Below, in pieces: positions 17,683 through 24,960 of a stretch of 64,000 bases of DNA. The notes under the pieces are model-generated. The model was not told where the DNA came from, did not search any database, and was given only the letters and a program-made list of their open reading frames with translations. A program made the position numbers and the translations under genes. Origin of the DNA: Vreelandella rituensis. Lineage in GTDB: Bacteria > Pseudomonadota > Gammaproteobacteria > Pseudomonadales > Halomonadaceae. The first letter of the stretch is position 1, and every line of letters begins with the position of its first letter. The stretch is from assembly GCF_003336665.1 (NCBI RefSeq), contig NZ_QPIJ01000012.1, forward strand, positions 1 to 64,000, written 5' to 3'.

Positions 17683-17800
17683 ATATTCGCCGCCTGCGCG
17701 CCAACTTGCCCAAGGATCGCTGGCTGCGGCTCTTCGCATCACGGCGGTGGAAGACGCGGGGCGCCTGGCGATACTTGAAAACGCCCTGAAATAAAAAAAT
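17682..17800 (+). pseudogene. Remnant of HisC-like aminotransferase 3' end (duplicate)
   Basis: Two blocks match the intact gene at 10771-11871. Bases 17682-17727 equal 11305-11350 with three differences in 46. Bases 17735-17800 equal 11803-11877 apart from a 9-base in-frame deletion, two substitutions and one extra A, and include the same stop codon and the following A run. The 452 bases in between, with the PLP lysine, are replaced by 7 bases. The match is compared by eye base for base and is far beyond chance. The remnant and the intact gene bracket the mrp operon as direct repeats. Confidence 0.9.
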
Positions 17801-17919
17801 CCTTGGTGTATGGTCGCTCCTCTAAGAGGCACAGAGGCGGAAGATTTTCAGATGATCCCTATTGCAGAAGCGTCAAATACAGAAGTGTCAAAGCGCTATG
17901 CAGCGGAGGTTAAACGCTG

Positions 17920-18405
17920 ATGGTAGAAAGCATGGTCTTGTTTCTCGCCGCGGGGTTCGGGCTGGGTTGGCTTCCCTGGGCGCCGGGAACCTTTGGTTCG
18001 CTGCTCGGCATTCCCCTGGCCTGGTGGCTGCTCGGCCACCCACTGACGAAGCAGGCCACCATCATAGTCCTGCTGCTGATCGTTGGAGTACCGCTCTGCC
18101 ACTGGGCATCGCAGTGGCTTGGTGGTGGCGATGCCTCGCAGATCGTTGCCGATGAGTTCCTGGCTTTCCCATTAGTCACGCTAGGCCTCGCGGCGGCTCG
18201 AACCCCCTGGATGATGGGGGCGGCGTTCGCTTTGTATAGATTATTCGACACCACCAAGCCCCCACCCATCAGCCACCTCGAGGCCATCGGCGGAGGACTG
18301 GGAATCGTGTTAGATGATGTTCTGGCCGCCCTCCTTGCCTGGATAGTGCTCGCCGTGGGAATCACACTATGGCGACGGCGCCAGCCATTGCATACGAAGG
18401 GATGA
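17920..18405 (+). CDS. pgpA: Phosphatidylglycerophosphatase A-like membrane protein
   Basis: 161 aa. The PgpA signatures are present: GWLPWAPGTFGSLLGIPLAW at the N-terminus, an internal Asp-Glu (VADEFLAFP), LYRLFDTTKPPPI, and GGLGIVLDDVLAAL with the paired Asp residues. Three to four membrane helices. PgpA removes the phosphate from phosphatidylglycerophosphate in the inner membrane. In enterobacteria pgpA sits with thiL; here it stands alone behind the aminotransferase remnant, so it may be a second copy. GGAGG precedes the ATG by about 10 bases. It converges on the deacetylase gene. Confidence 0.8.
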   Translation: MVESMVLFLAAGFGLGWLPWAPGTFGSLLGIPLAWWLLGHPLTKQATIIVLLLIVGVPLCHWASQWLGGGDASQIVADEFLAFPLVTLGLAAARTPWMMGAAFALYRLFDTTKPPPISHLEAIGGGLGIVLDDVLAALLAWIVLAVGITLWRRRQPLHTKG

Positions 18406-18445
18406 CGTTGGAAACCCACAATCTTTCATACAAAAGAGGGGAGTA

Positions 18446-19492
18446 TCAAAGCGCAGCGGTGCCTTGCTGAAACCCACGCATGAAGGCCGCCAGGTTGGCG
18501 CTCAGATGTTCGGTTGGATAGCCGCCTTCCTGGACCAATACCATCGGCAGGTCCAGGGCGGCCAGACGTTGGCCGATCTGGACAAAATCCTCGGTTTCCA
18601 GAACGAAACCGGCCAGAGGGTCATCCTTGTGAGCGTCCAGACCCAGTGCCACCACCACCGCCTCGGGGCGATAGACCGCCAATGCTTCCAGCAGTGTTTC
18701 CAGAGTGGCTAGAAACAGCGCTCCGTCGCTGCCCAAGGGTAACGGAAAGTTGAGATTGCTTCCCTCCCCTTCGCCGCTACCGGTTTCTGCCGCCCCACCC
18801 CAGAAGAATGGATAGAACTGTGCGGGGTCGGCATGTAAGGAGCCCGTCCATACATCGCTGCGGGCATAGAAGATATCCTGAGTGCCGTTGCCGTGATGCA
18901 GATCCACATCGACAATCGCCACGCGCTCGAAACGTTCGCGCAGCACCGTGGCCGCCAGTGCCGAGTTGTTCAAGAAACAAAAGCCGCCAGCGCGATCCGG
19001 CCCGGCATGATGTCCCGGCGGTCGGCATAACGCATAAGCGTGTCGGTCACCGCTCAGCACCGATTCCGCCGCTGCCTGGGCACTGGCCGCACTGGCTAGA
19101 ATACCCCTGAAACTTCCGGCACTGATCGGACAGGCCATGTCATGCAAGTGCCAACCTGCCTGGCCGATAGGGTGGTCGGGGTAATGCCATCCGCCTCCGC
19201 AAGGATGCACGTTGGGCATTACCATTTCCGAGGCTTGTGGCAACGCCTGCCAGCGCGCGTGGATGGTTTCCAGGAAAGTGAGATAGCGCGGTGTATGAAT
19301 ACGCTCCAGCCGCCTGCGCAACAGCGGACTATCGGTCTGTGTCGGCGCGGCAAGCGATAACCCAACCTCGGCCAGGCCCTCGGACAACAGTACCGCCCGT
19401 TGCGGCCCTTCCGGGGAAGGCGCCGGCTGGCCGCGCAGCAAAAAGGTGGGCGGTGCGTGATATTCCTGGTCGGGATGGTAAAACAGCTTCAT
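18446..19492 (-). CDS. Histone-deacetylase-fold amidohydrolase, acetylpolyamine amidohydrolase-like
   Basis: 348 aa, arginase/deacetylase fold. Seen: CRPPGHHAGPDRAGGFCFLN with the catalytic His pair, AIVDVDLHHGNGTQDIFY with zinc ligands Asp and His, and VALGLDAHKDDPL with the third zinc ligand Asp. Length and motifs fit bacterial acetylpolyamine amidohydrolases rather than AcuC. It would release acetate from an N-acetylated amine in the cytoplasm. It is the last gene of the minus-strand cluster, 25 bases behind the TRAP DctM gene, which suggests that the transporter imports its substrate or a precursor. Confidence 0.8.
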   Translation of the reverse strand: MKLFYHPDQEYHAPPTFLLRGQPAPSPEGPQRAVLLSEGLAEVGLSLAAPTQTDSPLLRRRLERIHTPRYLTFLETIHARWQALPQASEMVMPNVHPCGGGWHYPDHPIGQAGWHLHDMACPISAGSFRGILASAASAQAAAESVLSGDRHAYALCRPPGHHAGPDRAGGFCFLNNSALAATVLRERFERVAIVDVDLHHGNGTQDIFYARSDVWTGSLHADPAQFYPFFWGGAAETGSGEGEGSNLNFPLPLGSDGALFLATLETLLEALAVYRPEAVVVALGLDAHKDDPLAGFVLETEDFVQIGQRLAALDLPMVLVQEGGYPTEHLSANLAAFMRGFQQGTAAL

Positions 19493-19517
19493 CGAATAAT
19501 GTCCTTGCAGTGAGACG

Positions 19518-20795
19518 CTACCCTAGCAGCGACGGTATCCAGGTCGACAGGGCCGGAAAAGCCGCCAATAACAAGATAACCCCGATAAAGGCCACATAAA
19601 ATGGCAGTGACGCGATGATGGCCCGCTCATAGGGCACCTCGGCAATACGTGCCGCCGTCATCAATGTCATGCCTACCGGTGGCGTCACATTGGAGATATT
19701 GAGCACCACGATCATCAGGATGGCGAAGTGCAGAGGGTCAAACCCCAGCTGAATCATCGCCGGCACCAGTACCGGTGCCACCACCACCAGCGCCGGGAGC
19801 ACATCCATCACTGTGCCGATCAGCAGCAGCAATAGGCAGACCATCATCAACTGCAGAAAAGCCGAATCACTGAAGGTGGTGATGAGTCCCGACGCATCCC
19901 GAGCGATACCCGAACGCGTCACGAACCAGCCCAAGACCGCCGAGGTCGCCAGCAGGAAGAACACCACACCCGAGAAGCGCACGGTTACCACCAACGAATC
20001 CCATATCTTGCGCCAGGTAAGGTTACGGTAAAACACCACGCCGATAATGATGGTGTAGACGGCGGCAAACCCCGAGGCTTCGGTAATGGTGGTAAGGCCC
20101 GACAGGATACCGCCCAGAATAATCAACGGTACGATCATCGCGGGCAGCGCCAGCACGAATGACATCATCGCCACCTTGAAGGGCGTCGGTGCCTGCTTGG
20201 GATAACCGCGTTTCCAGGCCAGGAAAAAACTCACCCCCAGCAAGGCCCCCGCCATCAATAACCCGGGGATAATCCCGCCGGCGAACAGGTCGATCACCGA
20301 AATGTCGCGCAACAGCGTGGCATACACCACCATCACCACGCTGGGCGGAATGATGGGGCCGATTATCGATGAACAGGCGGTGATCGCCGCGGCATACTCA
20401 GCGTCGTACCCCTGTTTTTTCATCTCCGGAATCATGATCTTGCCGATGGCGACGGTATCGGTAATCGCCGCACCAGTAAGTCCGGCGAAGAACACCGACA
20501 CCGAGACATTGACATGGGAAAGCGCCCCGCGAACCCTGCCGAATAACGCATTGTTGAAGTCGATCAACTTATGAGTCAGCCCGCCCTGGTTCATCAGTTC
20601 GGCGGTGAAGATGAAATACGGCACGGCGATGAGTAGAAAGCCCGAGACACCGGCAAACATGCGATCGGCAATGATGCCCAGCATGCGCTCCCCGCCCATG
20701 GCGAAACCACCCGCCAGACCGGACATGGCCATAACCACGGCGACGGGTGCGCCGATCAATAACAACACCACAAAGGCCACGATTGCCGGCATCAT
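19518..20795 (-). CDS. TRAP transporter large permease, DctM-like
   Basis: 425 aa, about 12 membrane helices, with the DctM features LLIAVPYFIFTAELMNQGG, AAITACSSIIGPIIPPSVVMV and VLNISNVTPPVGM. It carries sodium-coupled substrate translocation. Its ATG lies in a four-base overlap with the end of dctQ. TRAP systems use sodium gradients and are common in marine and halophilic bacteria. Confidence 0.92.
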   Translation of the reverse strand: MMPAIVAFVVLLLIGAPVAVVMAMSGLAGGFAMGGERMLGIIADRMFAGVSGFLLIAVPYFIFTAELMNQGGLTHKLIDFNNALFGRVRGALSHVNVSVSVFFAGLTGAAITDTVAIGKIMIPEMKKQGYDAEYAAAITACSSIIGPIIPPSVVMVVYATLLRDISVIDLFAGGIIPGLLMAGALLGVSFFLAWKRGYPKQAPTPFKVAMMSFVLALPAMIVPLIILGGILSGLTTITEASGFAAVYTIIIGVVFYRNLTWRKIWDSLVVTVRFSGVVFFLLATSAVLGWFVTRSGIARDASGLITTFSDSAFLQLMMVCLLLLLIGTVMDVLPALVVVAPVLVPAMIQLGFDPLHFAILMIVVLNISNVTPPVGMTLMTAARIAEVPYERAIIASLPFYVAFIGVILLLAAFPALSTWIPSLLG

Positions 20796-21337
20796 GAGCG
20801 TTTCTCCCCTTCATTGGCCTTGATCAGTTCATCGAGTTGCGTCTCGTCATCGATGAAATGCTCCAGCAGATCGAACCCCTGCACCAGATGTAACAGGATG
20901 ATCACCCCGGAAAGCGGGATCACGATGGCGGTGAACTTGCTAGGAATCTGAATCTGGTCGGATACCATGTAAACCTGTGTAGCGCCCTGAAAGTAGCCCC
21001 AGCCATACCACACCAACATCAACGCGAATAACGCAATCACCGCCAGACAGATCCCCGCCGCCGCCGTCAGCAGTACCCGTGGCAAGCTACGCACCAGTAG
21101 GGTCATGGCCACATGCTCGCCATAGCGCAACGAGATCGTCATGGAGAGAAAGCCAATCCAGGGCAGGAAAAGCCGTGCCAACGAGTAGGTCCAGCTCAAG
21201 GTGCTGCCGGTCGCCAGCTTGTACAGGAAAGCCGTGAAGGAGATGCCCAGCATGATCAGCACGCAGGCCACACACGTCACGATGGCCGCCTGATTGACTG
21301 CATCGCTCAGGCGGCGAAGGGGCTGAAGTAAATGCAT
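20792..21337 (-). CDS. TRAP transporter small permease, DctQ-like
   Basis: 181 aa with four membrane helices; SWTYSLARLFLPWIGFLSM contains the conserved tryptophan/basic pattern of DctQ. It pairs with the DctM protein encoded next (ATGA overlap). The C-terminal DDETQLDELIKANEG is an acidic cytoplasmic tail. Confidence 0.9.
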   Translation of the reverse strand: MHLLQPLRRLSDAVNQAAIVTCVACVLIMLGISFTAFLYKLATGSTLSWTYSLARLFLPWIGFLSMTISLRYGEHVAMTLLVRSLPRVLLTAAAGICLAVIALFALMLVWYGWGYFQGATQVYMVSDQIQIPSKFTAIVIPLSGVIILLHLVQGFDLLEHFIDDETQLDELIKANEGEKRS

Positions 21338-21411
21338 CAGGTAACCTCACAGGCAACATCGACCGGCCGGAAGGCCCGACCGGTCGATGGGTCGCAGATC
21401 GTCATCAACCC

Positions 21412-22488
21412 TCAGCGGCCGTAGATGGACACATCCGATTCGCTCACTTGCTCACCGACACGCGCCACTTCCTCGAGGAAGGCATCGACCTTGTCGGCTT
21501 CGATGCCGAAGTCATTGACGATCCAATCCCGCCATTCCGGACGTGCGATCTCGGCCATGCGCTGACGCTCCTCGGTAGGCATGATGTAGCACTCCTCGAA
21601 GCGTTCGCAGGACTCCTGCCAGCTAGCCGTGGCCAGAGCACCCGACATGCCGTGACCGATCGCGACGGCTTCGCGCGCCGAGACAAGAATCGCCTCCTGC
21701 TGCTCTTCGGTCAGCCCCTGGAACCAGTCTTCGCTGACCAGCCAGGCGGCGCTGTTGTAAACGTGCCCCGTCAGGGTGGTGTAATCGGTCACTTCATCGA
21801 AATTGAAGGTGGTGTTGAGCACCGGGGCGTTGAACTGACCGTCGGCCAGGCCGGTTTCCAAGGCGGTAATTACCTCACCCCATGGCAGCGGTGTCGCCGA
21901 AGCGCCCAATGCCTTCATGATCGCCACATGGCCGGGGTTTTCCTCGGTGCGGATGTTCAATCCTTCGAGGTCTTCCACCGTCTCGATCAGTCGCTCGTTG
22001 TTAGTGAAGGCCACGAAGCCACCGCCGTCATCGAATGTGCCCAGATAACGCATGCCGGCTTCTTCGATGGTGTCGGACATGAAGTCGGCAAACCATTCGC
22101 TATCGAAGAAGGCCCAGGCCTGGCGCCAGTTGTCGAACAGGAAAGGGGCCGTCATCAGCTGGTAATCATCGTAAAACGACGACATGGCACCGGTCGTGAT
22201 GATTGTCGATTGAAGGGAGCGCCCGGCCTGCACCTCGGAAGCGGTTTCCACCTCAGAGCCAAGCTGGCTATTGCCGAAGATTCTCACCTCCACTTCGCCG
22301 TTGGTGCGCATCTCGACCAGATTCTTGAAATGCACCAGGGCCGGGTAGACCTCGTTGTTACTCATGTTCTCGGGCAGGATAGTGGCGATGGCCATTTCCG
22401 TGGATTGGGCCTGAACGTGAGTACTGGCGATCGCCAGGGGCAAGGTTGCCATTGCTGCGATGAGTGGTAAGCGTTTTGTCGTCGTCAT
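21412..22488 (-). CDS. TRAP transporter periplasmic binding protein, DctP family
   Basis: 358 aa with a Sec signal peptide (TTTKRLPLIAAMATLPLAIA, cleavage after HVQA). NIRTEENPGHVAIMKALGA matches the DctP stretch with the Arg that binds the ligand carboxylate, followed by PLPWGEVITALETGLADGQFN. The ATG at 22488 is chosen because it begins the signal peptide and has GAGGTG upstream; the frame is open for 43 more codons but that part looks non-coding. The presence of the Arg suggests a carboxylate-bearing ligand. First transporter gene of the cluster, behind the cyclodeaminase-like gene. Confidence 0.9.
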   Translation of the reverse strand: MTTTKRLPLIAAMATLPLAIASTHVQAQSTEMAIATILPENMSNNEVYPALVHFKNLVEMRTNGEVEVRIFGNSQLGSEVETASEVQAGRSLQSTIITTGAMSSFYDDYQLMTAPFLFDNWRQAWAFFDSEWFADFMSDTIEEAGMRYLGTFDDGGGFVAFTNNERLIETVEDLEGLNIRTEENPGHVAIMKALGASATPLPWGEVITALETGLADGQFNAPVLNTTFNFDEVTDYTTLTGHVYNSAAWLVSEDWFQGLTEEQQEAILVSAREAVAIGHGMSGALATASWQESCERFEECYIMPTEERQRMAEIARPEWRDWIVNDFGIEADKVDAFLEEVARVGEQVSESDVSIYGR

Positions 22489-22501
22489 AACACACCTCAT
22501 T

Positions 22502-22531
22502 CTATGTTGAGTCGAACTATGTTGAGTCGAA
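22502..22531. repeat. 15-bp perfect tandem repeat in the DctP leader
   Basis: CTATGTTGAGTCGAA occurs twice in a row directly upstream of the DctP start (22488), between it and the cyclodeaminase-like gene. It could be a regulator double site, an mRNA element or slippage. Confidence 0.7.
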
Positions 22532-22582
22532 CTTGCGTTATTACCCTTCGGAAAGCAGCCTGGCTCAGGAGATCGCTCCCCT

Positions 22583-23524
22583 TCAGTGAGCCTCGGGTAG
22601 CGCCTCCCATACTTCAATGGCGGCAGCCAGATCCTCCAGCGACGCCCCTACTGACTTGAATAGCGTAATCGAGTCGGCCGAAGATCGACCGGCCTTTTCA
22701 CCCTTGAGCACTTCGGCCAGTTCCGCTTGAATCTGGTCAAAACGAAACGCGCCCTCCTCGATGGCCTGCAGGATATCGCCCGCCTCCCCCTTGGCACCGG
22801 CGTAGGTATCCACGAACACCTCTGCGCGGCGCAAGCATTGCGCATCGGTTTCGCGCATTTGCGGACGAAACGCACCGATCAGATCCAGATGAGTTCCCGG
22901 CGTGAGCCATTCTCCTTTGATCAGCGGCTGGGTGGAGAGCGTCACGCAGCTAACGATGTCTGCCTGGGCTACCGCTGTTTCCAGGTTTCCAGCCACGGCA
23001 GTATCGAAGCGATCGGCATAAGCCTCAGCAATCGCAGCGGCTTTGTCGGGATTACGCCCCCACACCAGCACGCGCTGGATGGGTCGCACACTGGCGTGGG
23101 CTTCAATCACCATGGGCGCCAGCTTACCGGTACCCACGACGAGCAGCGTCGAAGCATCTTCGCGAGCCAGTTCACGCGCCGCCAGGGCCGAGGCTGCCGC
23201 CGTTCGGCGACGGGTCAGCTCACTGCCATCGATACAGGCCAACGGTTGGCCGTGGACGCCTTCACTGAGTAAATACAGGCCGGAAATCGCCGGGATGCCG
23301 TGATCTGCATTCTGCGGAAAGACGTTGACCACCTTCACGCCGATGTAACCGGCCTTTTCCCAGGCCGGCATCAACAGCATGGTGGCTTCACCATCCGGGC
23401 GATGCATGGCGTGATGATGGCGTGGCGGCGACTCGACACCCTGGGCAAAGGTGAGCGCCAGGCGCTCTATCAGGCCTTGCCACTCAAGGCATTCTGCGAC
23501 TTCATCAGCGGAGACGACTCGCAT
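22583..23524 (-). CDS. Ornithine cyclodeaminase / mu-crystallin family protein
   Basis: 313 aa. Seen: AMHRPDGEATMLLMPAW, GVKVVNVFPQN with the conserved Lys/Asn, DGSELTRRRTAAASALAA, a Rossmann motif LVVGTGKLAP and the DLIGAFRPQMRE region. The family includes ornithine cyclodeaminase, pyrroline-2-carboxylate reductase, ketimine reductase and EutC of ectoine use, so the exact reaction is open. It lies one base behind ridA, whose product clears reactive imines of the type such enzymes make or use. Likely part of amine or cyclic imino acid breakdown. Confidence 0.85.
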   Translation of the reverse strand: MRVVSADEVAECLEWQGLIERLALTFAQGVESPPRHHHAMHRPDGEATMLLMPAWEKAGYIGVKVVNVFPQNADHGIPAISGLYLLSEGVHGQPLACIDGSELTRRRTAAASALAARELAREDASTLLVVGTGKLAPMVIEAHASVRPIQRVLVWGRNPDKAAAIAEAYADRFDTAVAGNLETAVAQADIVSCVTLSTQPLIKGEWLTPGTHLDLIGAFRPQMRETDAQCLRRAEVFVDTYAGAKGEAGDILQAIEEGAFRFDQIQAELAEVLKGEKAGRSSADSITLFKSVGASLEDLAAAIEVWEALPEAH

Positions 23525-23525
23525 G

Positions 23526-23882
23526 TCACGCCTCCGGCAGCGCGGCTATTACCATGATTTCCACTTTCCATTCGGGCTTGGCGAGTTTCGCTTCCACGGC
23601 GGCACGCACCGGAGGCTGGCCGGGCGCTACCCAGGCATCCCAGGCTCGGTTCATCTCGGCGAACTCATCCATGCTGGTTACCCAGATCTGGGCGGAAAGC
23701 AGCTGATCTTTGGAGGTTCCCGCCTTGGCCAGCAACTCATCGATACGCGCCAGCACCTGCTCGGTCTGGCCATGCATATCGGCACCGGTATCCGTCGGCA
23801 CCTGGCCTGCCAGATACACAGTTCCGTTGTGGATAGTCGCTTGGCTCATACGGGAATTGCTGTCGTGGTAGCTAATGCTCAT
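23526..23882 (-). CDS. RidA/YjgF family enamine/imine deaminase
   Basis: 118 aa. HNGTVYLAGQVPTD and AQIWVTSMDEFAEMNRAWDAW are RidA-family stretches; PPVRAAVEAKLAKPEWKVEIMV holds the conserved Arg that binds the substrate carboxylate. RidA proteins hydrolyse 2-aminoacrylate-like enamines and imines. ATG 23882 fits the family N-terminus; nine in-frame codons upstream are not family-like. First enzyme gene after the AraC regulator. Confidence 0.88.
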   Translation of the reverse strand: MSISYHDSNSRMSQATIHNGTVYLAGQVPTDTGADMHGQTEQVLARIDELLAKAGTSKDQLLSAQIWVTSMDEFAEMNRAWDAWVAPGQPPVRAAVEAKLAKPEWKVEIMVIAALPEA

Positions 23883-23983
23883 TGTCGGTCTCGCAAATAA
23901 AAGAAACACAGAAGTGATCTTTAAAGACTAGACCGAGGTAAAGCACTGCGCTTGCCCGAAGCTGCGAAAGATTTGCCCACGAG

Positions 23984-24793
23984 TCAGATTACGAGGGGCG
24001 ATTGGCGATCACGGGAAGGGGGAACGTCAAAGTAGCGGCGGTACGCCCGCGAGAAACTGCCTTGGTCGCGAAAGCCTACCAGGGCGGCAACATGCCCAAG
24101 ACTCAACGAGCGTTGCTGAACAAGGGTACGCGCATGCTCCAGCCGTCGGCGCTGCACATAGGCGAGCGGTGTCATGCCGACCATGTCGCGAAAGCACACA
24201 TGAAAATGGCCGGGGCTGAGAGCACATAACCCGGCTAACTGTTCAACCCGCACCTCATCAGCCAAATGCTGGTCCAACCAGGCATTCAGCCGTCCCATGT
24301 CCAAACGTTGCGTGACACAGCCCGCGCCAGCCGGTTGAGAGCCAGCCAGAGAGCCAGCGGGCGAGTCTTGCAAATACACCTCTAGCGCCCGCAGCAACAG
24401 CATAGCAATTTCATTTTGCAACGCCGGATACTGCTCCAGCTGGTAAGCCAAGCTGTGGGCCAATTGATTGAGGCCGGGGGGCACATTAAAAAATCGCGGG
24501 GTATCGAACAATCGCTCGATACCCGCGTCTTTATCCAGCGACGTAAACCCTGTCACGGGAATGTCGAGCACCAGGGTGCAATTGTTGCCGTCACCCTGGT
24601 ATTCATGCGCGCGCGAACAGGGAATCAAACAGCCCCGCCGAGACGTCACATGGCCACCGCCCTGCCCCTCCAGGGCGAGTTCGGTCACGCCGCTGGTGGC
24701 AAGAATCAACTGATGGTGGTCATGGCTATGGGCGACATGTTCGTGGTCGAGATTGCAGCTGCGCAGTTCAAGCGGAAGCATGGGTCTTTCCAT
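23984..24793 (-). CDS. AraC-family transcriptional regulator with cupin sensor
   Basis: 269 aa. N-terminal cupin (HVAHSHDHHQLILATSG; GCLIPCSRAHEYQGDG) for ligand sensing and a C-terminal pair of helix-turn-helix motifs (VEQLAGLCALSPGHFHVCFR; LGHVAALVGFRDQGSFSRAYRRYF). It is encoded first, in the same direction as ridA, the cyclodeaminase-like gene, the TRAP genes and the deacetylase, with a 101-base gap, so it is the likely regulator of that cluster. Confidence 0.88.
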   Translation of the reverse strand: MERPMLPLELRSCNLDHEHVAHSHDHHQLILATSGVTELALEGQGGGHVTSRRGCLIPCSRAHEYQGDGNNCTLVLDIPVTGFTSLDKDAGIERLFDTPRFFNVPPGLNQLAHSLAYQLEQYPALQNEIAMLLLRALEVYLQDSPAGSLAGSQPAGAGCVTQRLDMGRLNAWLDQHLADEVRVEQLAGLCALSPGHFHVCFRDMVGMTPLAYVQRRRLEHARTLVQQRSLSLGHVAALVGFRDQGSFSRAYRRYFDVPPSRDRQSPLVI

Positions 24794-24916
24794 CCTGGCG
24801 GCAGGAACCTTTGACTATACGCCTGCTCGCACCTTCTCAGTGTTTAGCCAACAAACCTTTAATTAACGTCACTAAAAGTCCTTTGAACCAAACGTTATTT
24901 ATCTCGCTGAACAACC

Positions 24917-24941
24917 AAAACGCCCGCAAAACGGGCGTTTT
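24917..24941 (-). terminator. Rho-independent terminator behind the fused DctQM gene
   Basis: AAAACGCCCG 24917-24926, loop of five bases, CGGGCGTTTT 24932-24941. On the minus strand it lies about 20 bases after the DctQM stop and ends in a T run; by symmetry it could also work on the plus strand. Confidence 0.8.
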
Positions 24942-24960
24942 TCACAGTGGACAGGATGGA

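Noticed and set aside
17682-17800. Insertion sequence as the cause of the repeat next to mrpG
   Set aside because: No transposase or terminal inverted repeats are seen; the sequence is plainly derived from the aminotransferase gene.
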